Part shown: piece by piece, positions 11,480 to 21,600 of the stretch
Layout: every line of letters begins with the position of its first letter
Numbering within the stretch: the first letter of the stretch is position 1
Assembly: GCF_004115265.2 (NCBI RefSeq)
Contig: NC_046297.1
Span: forward strand, 2,356,001-2,420,000
DNA length: 64,000 bases
From: Rhinolophus ferrumequinum
Taxonomy: Eukaryota; Chordata; Mammalia; Chiroptera; Rhinolophidae
Reading direction: 5' to 3'
Notes under the pieces: generated by a model
Database searches by the model: none
Told to the model about the DNA's origin: nothing
Seen by the model: only the letters and a program-made list of their open reading frames with translations
Translations under genes and position numbers: made by a program

Positions 11480-12570
11480 CTTAAGGTGGGGGTTGCATAA
11501 TGCAAACTGCCCAGGGGATATCTCCCCAGAGCTTGCACGAAGGCCCAAAGGGGCTGAACAACTTGCTCAATGCCCTGGATTGCAAGCCAGGAGGAGAATT
11601 CTCAGACCAAAATTCAAAGGCTAATTCCAGTGAATCACCTCTCAAGTCATGTCTCAGATTACAGCTTTCAAAAACCGGAGCTACACATTTTGTCCCTTAT
11701 ATTGTCAGATAAGAAGACATCACCAAAACCCTACATTCCACATTTTTGTTCTGTTTACTCTGATCCCACTTTCTAATAATTTACCCAGCTTTTAAGGTGG
11801 TAAACATTTGTGAGGACTTTGAGTTCTCAGAATATTAGGTTGTACACATCATAGTAATTCTTAGCAAAATTTCAGCACAACAGGGTTCTTGTAACACAGC
11901 ACAAAGAAGAGAGTCAAAAACTGGCAACTTTGGTCTGTTTAGACTCTGAACATAACAATTTCAACTGAAAAACAGAATCATTGTTGAGCTTTAGACAGAC
12001 AGCTTTAATGTTTACTTATCAAGTACACTTGATAATTACAAAGCACAGCAGCCCTTCCTTTTTTTCGCTCTAAACACTGCTGAAATTTGGGGTGTCAATT
12101 CCTAACGTAGTAAAACGCTGCCTCCTCCACCTTTGCCAAGTTTTAAACATGCACCTGCTAAATATTTCACAATTCCTGTAATTTTTAACCATTACTTGCA
12201 TTTTAACCAAGCCTCATAAAAGATGTGAAAGGACTTCATGTGCCCTTTGAATATTTTTATGGCCTTTGTGATATGTATTTGACCGTTTTTAACCTTCAGT
12301 GATTTCATATGCAAGCCCTCCTTTGTGACTGTCATTAGTTCAAGTTCAGAATTTCTAGGCATTTGGCCAGGGGATTATGCTGGATAAAACCTGCTTCCTT
12401 AAATTGAAAACATTTGTCAAGCACCTATCCCTTTAGGGAGCAGAGCTGCAGGAAGATAAACAAAAAGGGTTCCTTTAGGTCTTTTTCAGTCGTGCTCAAG
12501 ATGATAGAGGCTTAAAGTCATTTTTAATGGACTGGCTACAATCCATTGCCTACTTTTTACACTTCAGGGA
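11480..12570. other. Intergenic, nothing recognised
   Basis: AT-rich sequence between CA13 and RBIS with no exon-like or clearly repetitive content that I can name. Confidence 0.4.
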
Positions 12571-12574
12571 ATGT

Positions 12575-12760
12575 CATTCAGCAAATGTTTACTTCACACC
12601 TCCCATGCGCTGGAAATACTGAATCCTGGGTGGGAATACATACGTGACTGAATAAGGGACCCGGCCCCTGAAGAGTGTGTGGATTAGTTGAGAGACAAGC
12701 AAGCATACATGCAAGTCATCTGATATTTGAATTACAGAAAATATAGAGTGAGCAGCTAAA
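12575..12760 (-). mobile_element. L2 LINE 3' end
   Basis: CATTCAGCAAATGTTTACTT, then a CGCTGGAAATACTGAATCCTG segment and GAGAGACAAGCAAGCATACA match the reverse complement of the L2 3' terminus. Confidence 0.7.
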
Positions 12761-13352
12761 GCCTGTGACCCACATCTTGTGGAAATGAGTCGTTTTTCCT
12801 TCACTACAAAGGGTTAACCATTTGCATTCTCAATATAAAATGCCATATAAACATCTCAGGACTTCTACATTTGTTTAAAAGCTGGCTTTTCCTATGACCT
12901 CGACAGACTAAGCAGAGACACCTGTGAAAACTACGTTACTGCAGAGATCCTCTTGGAAGAATTGAGTCAATTTTCTAGAAAACTCAACCCAGAACGTCTT
13001 CATTAGGGAATATACGCACAGACACACAACCGGAAGGCAAACATGTTTCTTCTAAGTTTTGTAAGTTCCTTGACACTTGTTTGCCAACATTTTTATATGT
13101 TCCTGCGCCCCTGCCAAGCTGTCAGAAACTGCTTTGGAAGCAAGGAAAAGAAAAACATTTCACCCTGAGAAAAACGTTTCAGCTCCTCGCCTGTTGGACA
13201 CCGTCGCGAGGTGCGAGGGTACAGCCGGAGCAGCGACTGAGGGCGACAGCTCGTTTCCCATCTTCCTGGGTGGATGACAAGGCGGCATCTCTAACAACCC
13301 CAGCTCCCTGGAGCCCTGCGGACCGCAATCCCGCGCCAGCCAGGGATGCTGG

Positions 13353-13589
13353 GGGCGGGACTTCCCGTGGTGGGCGGGGCGTCGTTCTGTGGGCGGGGCG
13401 TCGCTGTGATTCGGAGACGGGGCTCGGCCAGGAGTGGGTCCTGTGGGCGGGACTACGTTAGGGGGCGGAAACCGACTTGTGGGCGGAACTACGTTTATTA
13501 CGACATCCAGTGGGCGGGGTTCGTGTGTCTTCCAGCCGAGCTCTTGAATGGGACTCCGTCTTGTGGGCGGGGCTCTGCTCGGTGGGCGG
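13353..13589 (+). repeat. Array of nine same-direction GC boxes (diverged tandem repeat)
   Basis: GGGCGG occurs at 13353, 13372, 13391, 13445, 13463, 13481, 13512, 13565 and 13584, all on the plus strand. Longer shared units are visible: TGTGGGCGGRACTACGTT twice (13443, 13479) and CTGTGGGCGGGGC-like segments several times. This suggests expansion of one Sp1-box unit followed by drift. Confidence 0.8.
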
Positions 13590-13629
13590 GACCACGACCT
13601 GGGTCAGGACATTTAATTGGCTGCCTCCC

Positions 13630-13642
13630 CCGGAACTTCCGG
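13630..13642. promoter_or_regulatory. Palindromic ETS site
   Basis: CCGGAACTTCCGG is a perfect inverted pair of GGAA cores. Paired ETS sites of this type are common at ribosome-biogenesis and other housekeeping promoters. Confidence 0.6.
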
Positions 13643-14509
13643 GATCCTGCGCGTGTAGGTGGCGTCACCTGGAGCAGAAGGGGCTGCACGAGTTGTACCC
13701 TACGTGGGTCTGGGGAGAGGTTAGTAGGACGTTTTGGGGGCTGGGGCAGGACTGGCGGGCCTCGCGCCGCTGCATTCCGGGGCTCGGGTCTGCCGCTCGC
13801 TGCCTCCGGCCGCCCAGGCCGTGGACACGCCGGGCCTGTGGGCCTCCGCCCTCGCCAGGGACCAGGTTTTGGCGGAGTCTGTTTTCATCCCAGTTTCCTC
13901 TGTCCCCCCACTAGGGCATTACCTTCTCCACGACCCTTCCTCACGTCCTCGCTTGCATGCTGCCTGTAACAGCACCTGTCATTACGTGTCTTGTGCTGGT
14001 ATTTATTTCATGTGCGTGTAGATATCACTACCACAAATGGTGATTAATGAATAGATGTGTGGTTGGATTGTGATTACTACTGGAAGAATTTTAGATTATT
14101 TAAGTTGGGAGGGTTTATTATATGTATTTTCTGCTTCTATAATAATCACATATTTTCTACTGGGTTCATTTTTTAAAGTAGGAGTCCTGTATCGGGGTTG
14201 AAAAGCATTGCTGTCTCTGTTAAGTAGTTGCCAGAGGCTAGACATTGAGGGAGGATGTAATTTCAGTCGAGAGGTACAATGTGAGCAAAGGGAGAAAAGG
14301 AAGTGTGCAAGGTGTCCACTCAGAGAACCATTAGTAGCTAGGCTGGCTGTGTATGGACAGGTCGCAGGAGATGCGTTTGACGTTTATGCTCGATAGCGGT
14401 TCCAGCAGCACACCAGGACAAAGCATGTTGCCCCCGTGTCGGGGAAGCGTCGGGCAGGTTCGTTACAAAGCACTGTGTAGCATAAACTGGAATGCAGACG
14501 GCTCAAGAC

Positions 14510-14705
14510 AGGGTGGCAGTCTTTCTGAAAGGACTAGATAGAAATAGTTTAGTCTTTGCTGACCAAAGTTGTAGCAGGAAAGCATCCAGAAAGTACATAA
14601 TTAAATGGACATAAATGTGTTCTAATAAAACTTTATTTACAAAGGCAGGTGCCTGACCTGATTTGGTCCATGGGTATAGGTTGCCCAACCCATGGTCTAA
14701 CCAAG
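14510..14705 (+). mobile_element. hAT-type MER relic (CAGGGGTCGGCAAACT family)
   Basis: Contains TTCTGAAAGGACTAGATAG, AATAAAACTTTATTTACAAA and a GATTTGGTCCATGGG stretch, all typical of this short non-autonomous hAT family. Located in RBIS intron 1. Confidence 0.6.
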
Positions 14706-14784
14706 TAGACCTAGGGACTGTAGCAGGAACCTGATCCTGAACTAGGCAGGACTACATCGCGTGTTGTATCACATTGTTATTTGT

Positions 14785-15045
14785 ACGTGAGATGCCATGT
14801 CACATAATGGGGTCTAGCTCTTGATCTAGTTCGCCTGGCTTTGAATCCTGGCATTCTGTGATTACCAACAGTGTGACAGTGGGCTAATGAATTTATCTTT
14901 GCATCAGTTTTTTTTTTAAATCTGTAAAATGGGGAGAAAACAGTATCACACCAGTGTTGTTGTGAGAGTAAATTAAAGCACATAGAATGTTAGCATAGTG
15001 CTTGTACATATAGTAAAAGCTCAATAAATCCTAACTATTAATATT
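14785..15045 (+). mobile_element. MIR SINE, nearly full length
   Basis: Reads through GGCTTTGAATCCTGGCATTC, an AATCTGTAAAATGGGGAGAA segment and GTAAAAGCTCAATAAATCCT, which is the MIR consensus order in sense orientation. Confidence 0.85.
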
Positions 15046-15696
15046 TTAAAAACTGTTTTTCCACATGCATCGTTTAAAACAGATTTGAGAGATGTGTCTA
15101 AGGTGCAATTTACAGGCTTAGTGCACGTTTAGCTACAGGACAAAGAGTATCTAAAGGTTCAAGCAAGAGCCATTCACACAGAGCTGATATGAAACTTGTG
15201 AAGGTAACTTCAGGGAGGGGGAAAGTAGGAAGTGCAGGATTAAGGACTGATTTAGAGGAGGTGCACACAGGAGAGAACATGGGGCAAGGAAAAAAGAATG
15301 AAAAAGGAAGGAGACAGGAGTCAGTCCTCGCGTGTGACGGAACCAGAATGGCATGTGAACTAGCAGGATGGACGGTGATGGTTCCATTGTCAGCAGAGAG
15401 CTAAAAAAACAAGTGTGTTTATAATATTAATGGATTCACCAGCAGAAGTTAATGTGGCGCTTCTATGGACCAGGTGCTGGCGAGGCATTAGAGTTAGAGA
15501 CCTGCTCTGCACAGCAGAAAACCTAGGAGGGGCCAAAGACATGGGGCAAATGGTCATACACGCAGCCACATTAAAAAGAATCAGCAGTTAGAATTTCTTA
15601 GATTCACTTGGTATCTTTACTCTAAAAACTTGAATTGATGTATACTTCATAAACCTGGGCAACTTAACTGAGCTCCTTTTCTTTCTTTCCCAGACC

Positions 15697-15810
15697 ATGG
15701 CCAAAAACAAACGGAGAGGGCCCAAGTCCAGGAACGTGTTTCACATAGCCAGCCAAAAACACTTTAAGGTGAAAAGTAAAGCAAAACCAGTTACCACAAA
15801 CCTTAAGAAG
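15697..15810 (+). CDS. RBIS: RBIS coding exon 1
   Basis: The acceptor TTTCCCAG precedes ACC-ATGG, a good start context. It ends LKK|GTGAGTAC. It carries the basic N-terminal region. Confidence 0.96.
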
Positions 15811-17897
15811 GTGAGTACTATTAGTGAAGCACTCTGACTTTATATTTTACAAGCAAAGCACAATGGTGAAGATGCTGGAAAACTGAATGCTATTATTTAA
15901 AACAGGTCCTTAGCCTTTTCTACAAAGGCAAGAGGATTTTAAACATTGGATTAAAAAAATGGAGCAACGTTAACATCCCCTTCTTGATCCAAATGTACAA
16001 AAAGAAAATTAACTGCAAATGTGTGAGGCTCCATGTTTTTATAGGTTTATCAGAGCACAAAAATCATAAAAAACCTGGTAGGAGAACCAGTTCTTACTCT
16101 GAACTCAAATATATTCAAGAACCTCTCAACAGAGCCAGGACGTGGAATGTCAGCCAGCACCCATTTTTCTCCTCGGTAACTTATTTCTCTGAATATGTGG
16201 AATGCAAACAAAAACCTGTGAAATGAAAATACAGTATTTTGTTTCGTAAATGCAAAATTTATAAAAGAGTTTATCTTCTTTGTTTTTACTTCAAAATATT
16301 TGGGAAATTTCTTCAAGATTAAGTAGGTTCTTTAAGAAAATGTTTGTAATAAGTTTATGTAGTAGGTGGAGTCAGCTCTCCAGGACTTAGTATTGTCATA
16401 ATCGTCCATAGAAAAATAACATTTTATTTTTCAGTTTGTGTCACCTCGGTGAGGTAAGCTTTTTGATCGAGCAGTTTTATGACTTTGGAAAAGCTATAAA
16501 GGAACTAAAACTGGGTGATAGATGGGGGTGTGGGGTCAGTGTTCCATGGAATTGTCTCTGAAGTTGACACTGAATGACGAGGAGCTCGGAATGCAGAGCT
16601 GGGATGTGCTGGGAGCAGCCTATTCCAGGCAGAGCCAGTGAGAAGGCCCCTGAGGTCCGGGCAGTGATGGCAGAGGGAGGAAGTGAAGTCCCAGCAGAGA
16701 GCACCTGAAGCCATCCCGAGGCCGTAGGATTAGACTTTTGGTGAAGCTACTAAGCAGTGACTCCAGGTATGAGAGGTCAGCAAGCTGAGGTTTGAGGTCT
16801 TGCGTGAAGGAGCAAGTCGTCACGGTGTTGGCAGGTGACAGCGATGAGGAAAGGGCTGTCGGAACGGCCTGGTCAGAAGTGCACGGAGGCTGAGAGATTT
16901 GGAGGAGACATGGTTTGGGAGCAGCAGCGAGGAACAGGACCACCACCCCACGGCTTAGATGCAAGAGAGGGGGCTGCCGGGAGGGCGGGGGAGGCTGTTC
17001 TGAGATTGCCAGGGGCTGCCATCAAGGCAAGAAAGTCAAGGACGGGCTCAGAGAGGTACTGTTAGCGGGACACTAAAGGCATCGGATGCAGGTTGCTCGT
17101 CTCACAGGTAAGATGATGGCTCTGTCGCCTAGAAAGACTGGTGCCCACTTCGGCCTCCATACCAGTCAAGTCAGCTATGGGGCATAGCCACATGATTCTT
17201 AAGTTTTAAACACCAGAACCTCTTGTCTAAAATGTCCCGATAAGACTACAAGAGTTACTGTGAATCGTTCCCGCATACTGGTACGGTTACGTTTGTTTAG
17301 ATTTCTAGAAAAGAAATGTAATTAATAAGGTTCAGGTAAGGTTGAATGTATTATGTCCTTAATCGCTATGCGATCATGAATTACTGCTTTCTTTTCTTAA
17401 AGATAAACATTGCGAATGACGACCAAGTTAAGAGAGTGAATAAAGCTTTTCTAGATATCCAAAAGGAACTTGCACACTTCTCACAAGGCCTTTCCCTTGA
17501 ACCTCTGCAGAAACAGCTGGTGAGTAGAAATCATTTCTTTCTGTTATGGCTCATGAATTAAACTGCAGCTTTTCGAAGCCTGTGAGTTGAATGTAATTTT
17601 GGTACTTGCCTGTCTGCTGTACGTGGCTGTGCAGTGTGTATAGCAAGTTCAGTCATATTCAGACTCTAAAACATGGAGTCTAAAATCAGAATTTAATGTT
17701 CTAGCTGCAAAGGGCTGACTGGAAATCAAACTGGGTAACAGATCATCCTTGTCGTTGTTCACTGTTGTTACTTGAATTCCACAGAGCCGTCTCACACTTT
17801 CCGTCCCACACTTTTCTCCCTCCAGATTCCTCAGCAGTGTCAGGAAGACGAAGCAGTTAATGTTGACGAGGCTACAAGGCTCATGGCTCAGCTGTAA
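15697..17897 (+). CDS. RBIS: Ribosomal biogenesis factor RBIS (C8orf59), complete
   Basis: Small basic nucleolar protein needed for efficient 60S ribosomal subunit maturation. The three coding exons are 15697-15810 (residues 1-38), 17403-17519 (39-77) and 17826-17897 (78-100 plus stop). All joins are phase 0. The product is 100 residues, the same length as remembered human RBIS. It starts MAKNKRRGPKSRNVFHIA, a lysine/arginine-rich head that suits nucleolar or RNA contact, and ends in an acidic tail (QEDEAVNVDEATRLMAQL). The start is the first ATG three bases after an acceptor, so the 5' UTR is on an upstream non-coding exon near the GC-box island. AATAAA at 17932 follows the stop by 35 bases. 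The gene is convergent with E2F5. No damage is seen, and the two introns show this is the gene itself rather than a retrocopy. Confidence 0.97.
16540..17050 (-). mobile_element. L2 LINE 3' region
   Basis: CTATTCCAGGCAGAGCCAGT followed by AGAAGGCCCCTGAGGTCCGG is the reverse complement of the L2 3' coding/UTR region. GC-rich and moderately diverged, in the intron between RBIS coding exons 1 and 2. Confidence 0.65.
17403..17519 (+). CDS. RBIS: RBIS coding exon 2
   Basis: 39 codons from INIANDDQVKRV to LEPLQKQL. Acceptor TTCTTAAAG, donor CTG|GTGAGT. Confidence 0.96.
17826..17897 (+). CDS. RBIS: RBIS coding exon 3 and stop
   Basis: 23 codons, IPQQCQEDEAVNVDEATRL then MAQL, with TAA at 17895-17897. 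The acceptor is CCTCCAG. Confidence 0.96.
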   Translation: MPQQCQEDEAVNVDEATRLMAQL

Positions 17898-17931
17898 CAC
17901 ACTGGTGAGGCGTCAAGTTCCACGAAAGACC

Positions 17932-17937
17932 AATAAA
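17932..17937 (+). terminator. RBIS: RBIS poly(A) signal
   Basis: Canonical AATAAA 35 bases after the RBIS stop. Cleavage would fall near 17950-17960, inside the opposing E2F5 poly(A) region. Confidence 0.85.
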
Positions 17938-17955
17938 TTAAATGTTTTATACAAC

Positions 17956-17961
17956 TTTATT
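17956..17961 (-). terminator. E2F5: E2F5 poly(A) signal (candidate)
   Basis: AATAAA on the minus strand about 600 bases after the E2F5 stop, giving a roughly 620-base 3' UTR. It is the only canonical hexamer I see between the stop and RBIS. It lies 18 bp from the RBIS signal on the other strand. Confidence 0.65.
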
Positions 17962-18561
17962 TTTAAAAATCTTGTTAATGTACAGGCATTGGCACATTTT
18001 AAAAACCAACTACATAAACAGGTCTTTCCTAAAATCAAGGAAAGTGGAATGTCAGAAGTCAACCAAATGTGAGAAACTTAAAGTGCGGAAACAGAAGGCA
18101 CTTCACCAAGTGTTCACTGAGAGTTAACAGATCCTGTTCCCACCCTTCACTCTGTACGTGGCAGTGAGCGGGTCTGCACTGGAGCACACACGAACATGGC
18201 CAGTTTCGTGGCAGTAAAAACGTAAGACAAACAGGTGAGGCGTCCTTGGCCAACAGTTTTGTTTTTTGGCGACCTTAAGTCTACTTTAACTTTCCTCTCT
18301 GAAGAGGAAAAATCAGAAGGATTCAGACTTGGAAAAATCCAGAATGCAATTATTTGGGGGTGGGGGTGGGAACTAAATCACCTTTTCCCCTTTGTTTTTA
18401 TGGTTGAAATTTTGTGAAGTAAAAAAAAGAACTAGGGAAGAACACTTCAGAATCAGTGAACTAGAAAGGTGTTACATTCATTATTTTAAATACTTAGGTT
18501 ATTAAAAGTCTAAAATGTTACACAGTTAGAGGTAGATAACAGTCCCAGGTCTCCATGGAAT

Positions 18562-18671
18562 CTAATAATTTAGTATCTGGACATCAAAGAGATCACAAAC
18601 TCCTTCATTATCACCTAAATTAAAGTTGTAGTCGTCTGCTGGGGTAGGAGAAAGCCGTAAGAGAGGAAACA
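18562..18671 (-). CDS. E2F5: E2F5 coding exon 8 and stop
   Basis: Residues 297-331 with the acidic transactivation and pocket-protein-binding motif. Stop is TAG at 18564-18562; the 3' UTR runs to about 17945. Confidence 0.96.
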
Positions 18672-21600
18672 CTGCAAGCAAAACATAGGTTCAATGTTAG
18701 CGATGGTTTCTCCATACGTGTAATGATGCTTAACATAAAACACCCTCCAATATATCCATCCAGTTAAATTCTGCTTCCTGTGTTACATAAGAACGAAAAA
18801 ATACACAATAGGAAATGTAATGATCAAATTAATGACTTGTGTTGAGTGTATATTTTGAAAGAGTCTTGTTTAAAAGACAATTTCTGCATTGACGATAGTG
18901 ATTATAGGTATTAGCTTGAGAAATAGAGGTTAAAAGTTGTATTGGCTGAACTTGTCACTGAAATATATGATTCAAAACCACGGGTCAAAGTACTTCCTCT
19001 GTTCTGCTATATAAGCCACTATGAAAAGAGGAGGAATTAGATGTAGGTTGATAAATTTGTCGCTGGTCTCTGCTACTTCAGCAACCCGAGTGGTGACCGT
19101 ACGGTTTGCTAACAGAAGACCTGCCACTGTAGGCCCCGGCTATATCAGGAGCCAGGACTCTGAGCTCCAGAACTTACAGGAAGGTGCAGCTGAGGGAGTT
19201 ACTGTCAGAGTAGTCACAGTATTGCAGCTGCATTTCAGGTTAGATGATGCCACAGCCATGTTAGCAAGAGTTAAGTGACTTCACTCTGGCAACTGGAAAG
19301 TGGCCGTGGGGGAAATTTACAGAGCTGGGTTTCCAGATTACCTGTTGTTGACTTAGATGATTTCACTCTCCTTGGCCCAGTTCTTCAGGAGTGAAAAGGG
19401 CTAGTGTGCTAACAGCTTAGAAGTGTATTCTTCTGTGCAGGGGTAAGTGCCCCCGTATGGGTTCTTGTCCCCCGAAATGCAGGTAATGTAAAATGCTGAA
19501 GGAGGCCTACCTATGATTTACTCCAGTTATTAAAGGCGATTTTTTTTTTTTTAAGAACTGTTACAGTCCATGAAGCAGTTAAAAAGTATCAGTTCTGCAG
19601 TGTGTTCTGTGCCACTGACAATTCTAGAAAAGCACTGCTGATGTACAATGAGGGCAGTTAGTCAAATTTTAAACTACTCACCATCAGAAGACATTAACTC
19701 ATCAATGATATCTCCACTAACAGATGCCGCTGGACACAGAAACGTGAGAAAGTTTTGTTACATCTCTGTTCATCGATTTTAACAGTAAAAGGCACTTCTA
19801 TTTAAACAGTTATACGTAAACATCAGCTTGGTTAACAGTACACAGCTAAAGCACTAGGATTTGGGGCCAGGTCGTTTTCACCAGCACCTGCTCTGTGCTT
19901 GGCGTTACTTTTCAGCTTCCAAACGCACCATGCAGACCAAGGCACACATGCTCCCAAAACTCCGCCCTTGGTTTTATGGTCAGTGGGACAATTCTCTTAG
20001 TCCGCCAACCTTAAGCTTCATTCAACACCGCGGTCCAGACCTGGGAACTTCATGTCTGCGTCCCACACGTCAGGTGTCACCCAGGTTGCCTCCCCAGTAT
20101 TTCTCACAGGTGTTCTTTGTTTCTCCTTCCAACCCTATTTTCCTCACCCCATCTTAGCCTTAATGTTCTCTCCGAGGCGCGTAACTGCAGACACCTAGCC
20201 ACCAGCCTCCGCGGCCTTGCCACCTGCTTCCCGGGCACCTTTCCCGTCGTGCGGCATGTGTCACTGCCCGGCCACAAGCCCTCACTGGTGTCAGCTAAGC
20301 CCCAACTAGCCCGACATCCAATGCTCTCTAATGTGGCCCCAAATTCTTTCCCTTACTATTTCCAAATACAAAAGCATATACAGAAACCTTTTTCATGCTT
20401 AGAGGGGCCGAAGTACTGAGTTAGACCACAGAGAGCTCTCCGCTGCACGCACCCCCTACACCAGCCTGGGCTGCTCGCTCGCTGCGCGGCCGCAGGGCCC
20501 CTGGGATGGAGTGTGTCCAGGGGCGCAGAGGCGGAAGGACAGGGGCGCAGGAGGTGCACGAGCCTCCGTGCACAGCTAGGCCTTGACGGCCTGTCTCCGC
20601 TGGTGTCAGTCCCCGAGCGGGGGCCATGCTGCAGGACATCCCAAATGGCAATGGGAAGCTGCACCACGACAGACATCTGGAGGCGTGACTGTCACCACTG
20701 AGCAGCCACCGCACAAGCCCTGCTCTGGCACCAGGGAGGGGTCGCCAGGGACCCAGTGTGTGACCAGCGGGAAAGACGGGACAAGGACGCTTACACATCC
20801 AGGAGACGGCCCTGACGCCCACGTCCGGTTTTCAGAGTTTGAGCTATTTTCATTCCACAGGGAAACTGGGAAGGCTGCGCTCCCTACACTGGAGCTGAGA
20901 CCTGTCAACGCTATAAAACTCAGCTTTCCAAGTCAAAAGCAGAGCTATGAAGTCTGAAGGAAGGGGAGGCAGGCGTCACCGGGTATCTGTCTAACGGCTT
21001 AGAACACATCTCAGTGATCCGCCCCATAGCTACGAAGAGAGACCCTTACGAAGTAAACCTGGATAAAAAGCTGATGTGCAAATAGTGAACATGGGGGGTG
21101 CGGGGAAAGGAACACACATGGCTCGCTTCTGAAAACGGAACCCCAGGGAAAACGGCACATCGGGCCCATTAAATCCTGTCCCCTTGCTCTACTCATGGTT
21201 CCACACATGGTCTTAACCACACATTCTGCCGCCCCCGGTATGTTTCTGAATATACAGTCAGATTATGTGTGCCTGAAAACTACGTACCTTAAACAAATCT
21301 GCAGTAATAAACATACTTAGGTATATTATTACAATCACATAATATACAACAATAAAGAATGTAAGAAGACAGATCTGTTTTTAACTTTTCCTTATCAAAC
21401 CTATCCCAGGGCTGGACACACAGAGACACTAAACGAACACGTGTTCATTAAACTCAGCTTACCGTTTTGCCTCCGGTGTCAGATAACAGTCCAGCACAAC
21501 CACACATTCACAACAGCTCCCCAGCTTGTTTACCACGGCTGCCACACTTCCCCCCTCCATTCTCTAAACCCAGGCTCGGGACCCACCTGCAGGTAAGTCT

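Larger units (their letters stand above)
13190..13880 (+). promoter_or_regulatory. RBIS: RBIS CpG-island promoter
   Basis: CpG-dense block 1.8-2.5 kb upstream of the first RBIS coding exon. It contains nine plus-strand GGGCGG boxes (13353-13589), an inverted CCAAT box (ATTGG, 13616-13620) and a 13-bp ETS palindrome (13630-13642). No TATA box is seen. A non-coding first exon probably starts just downstream of the ETS palindrome; GAGAG|GTTAGT at 13719/13720 is a plausible donor but is not proven. Confidence 0.75.

Noticed and set aside
13346-13969. 207-residue open frame in the RBIS promoter island
   Set aside because: It lies in GC-box repeats, encodes Gly/Arg-rich low-complexity sequence and joins no RBIS exon in frame.
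19021-19278. 85-residue plus-strand open frame in E2F5 intron 7, considered as a retrocopied gene
   Set aside because: No similarity I can name, no poly(A) tail and no target duplication.
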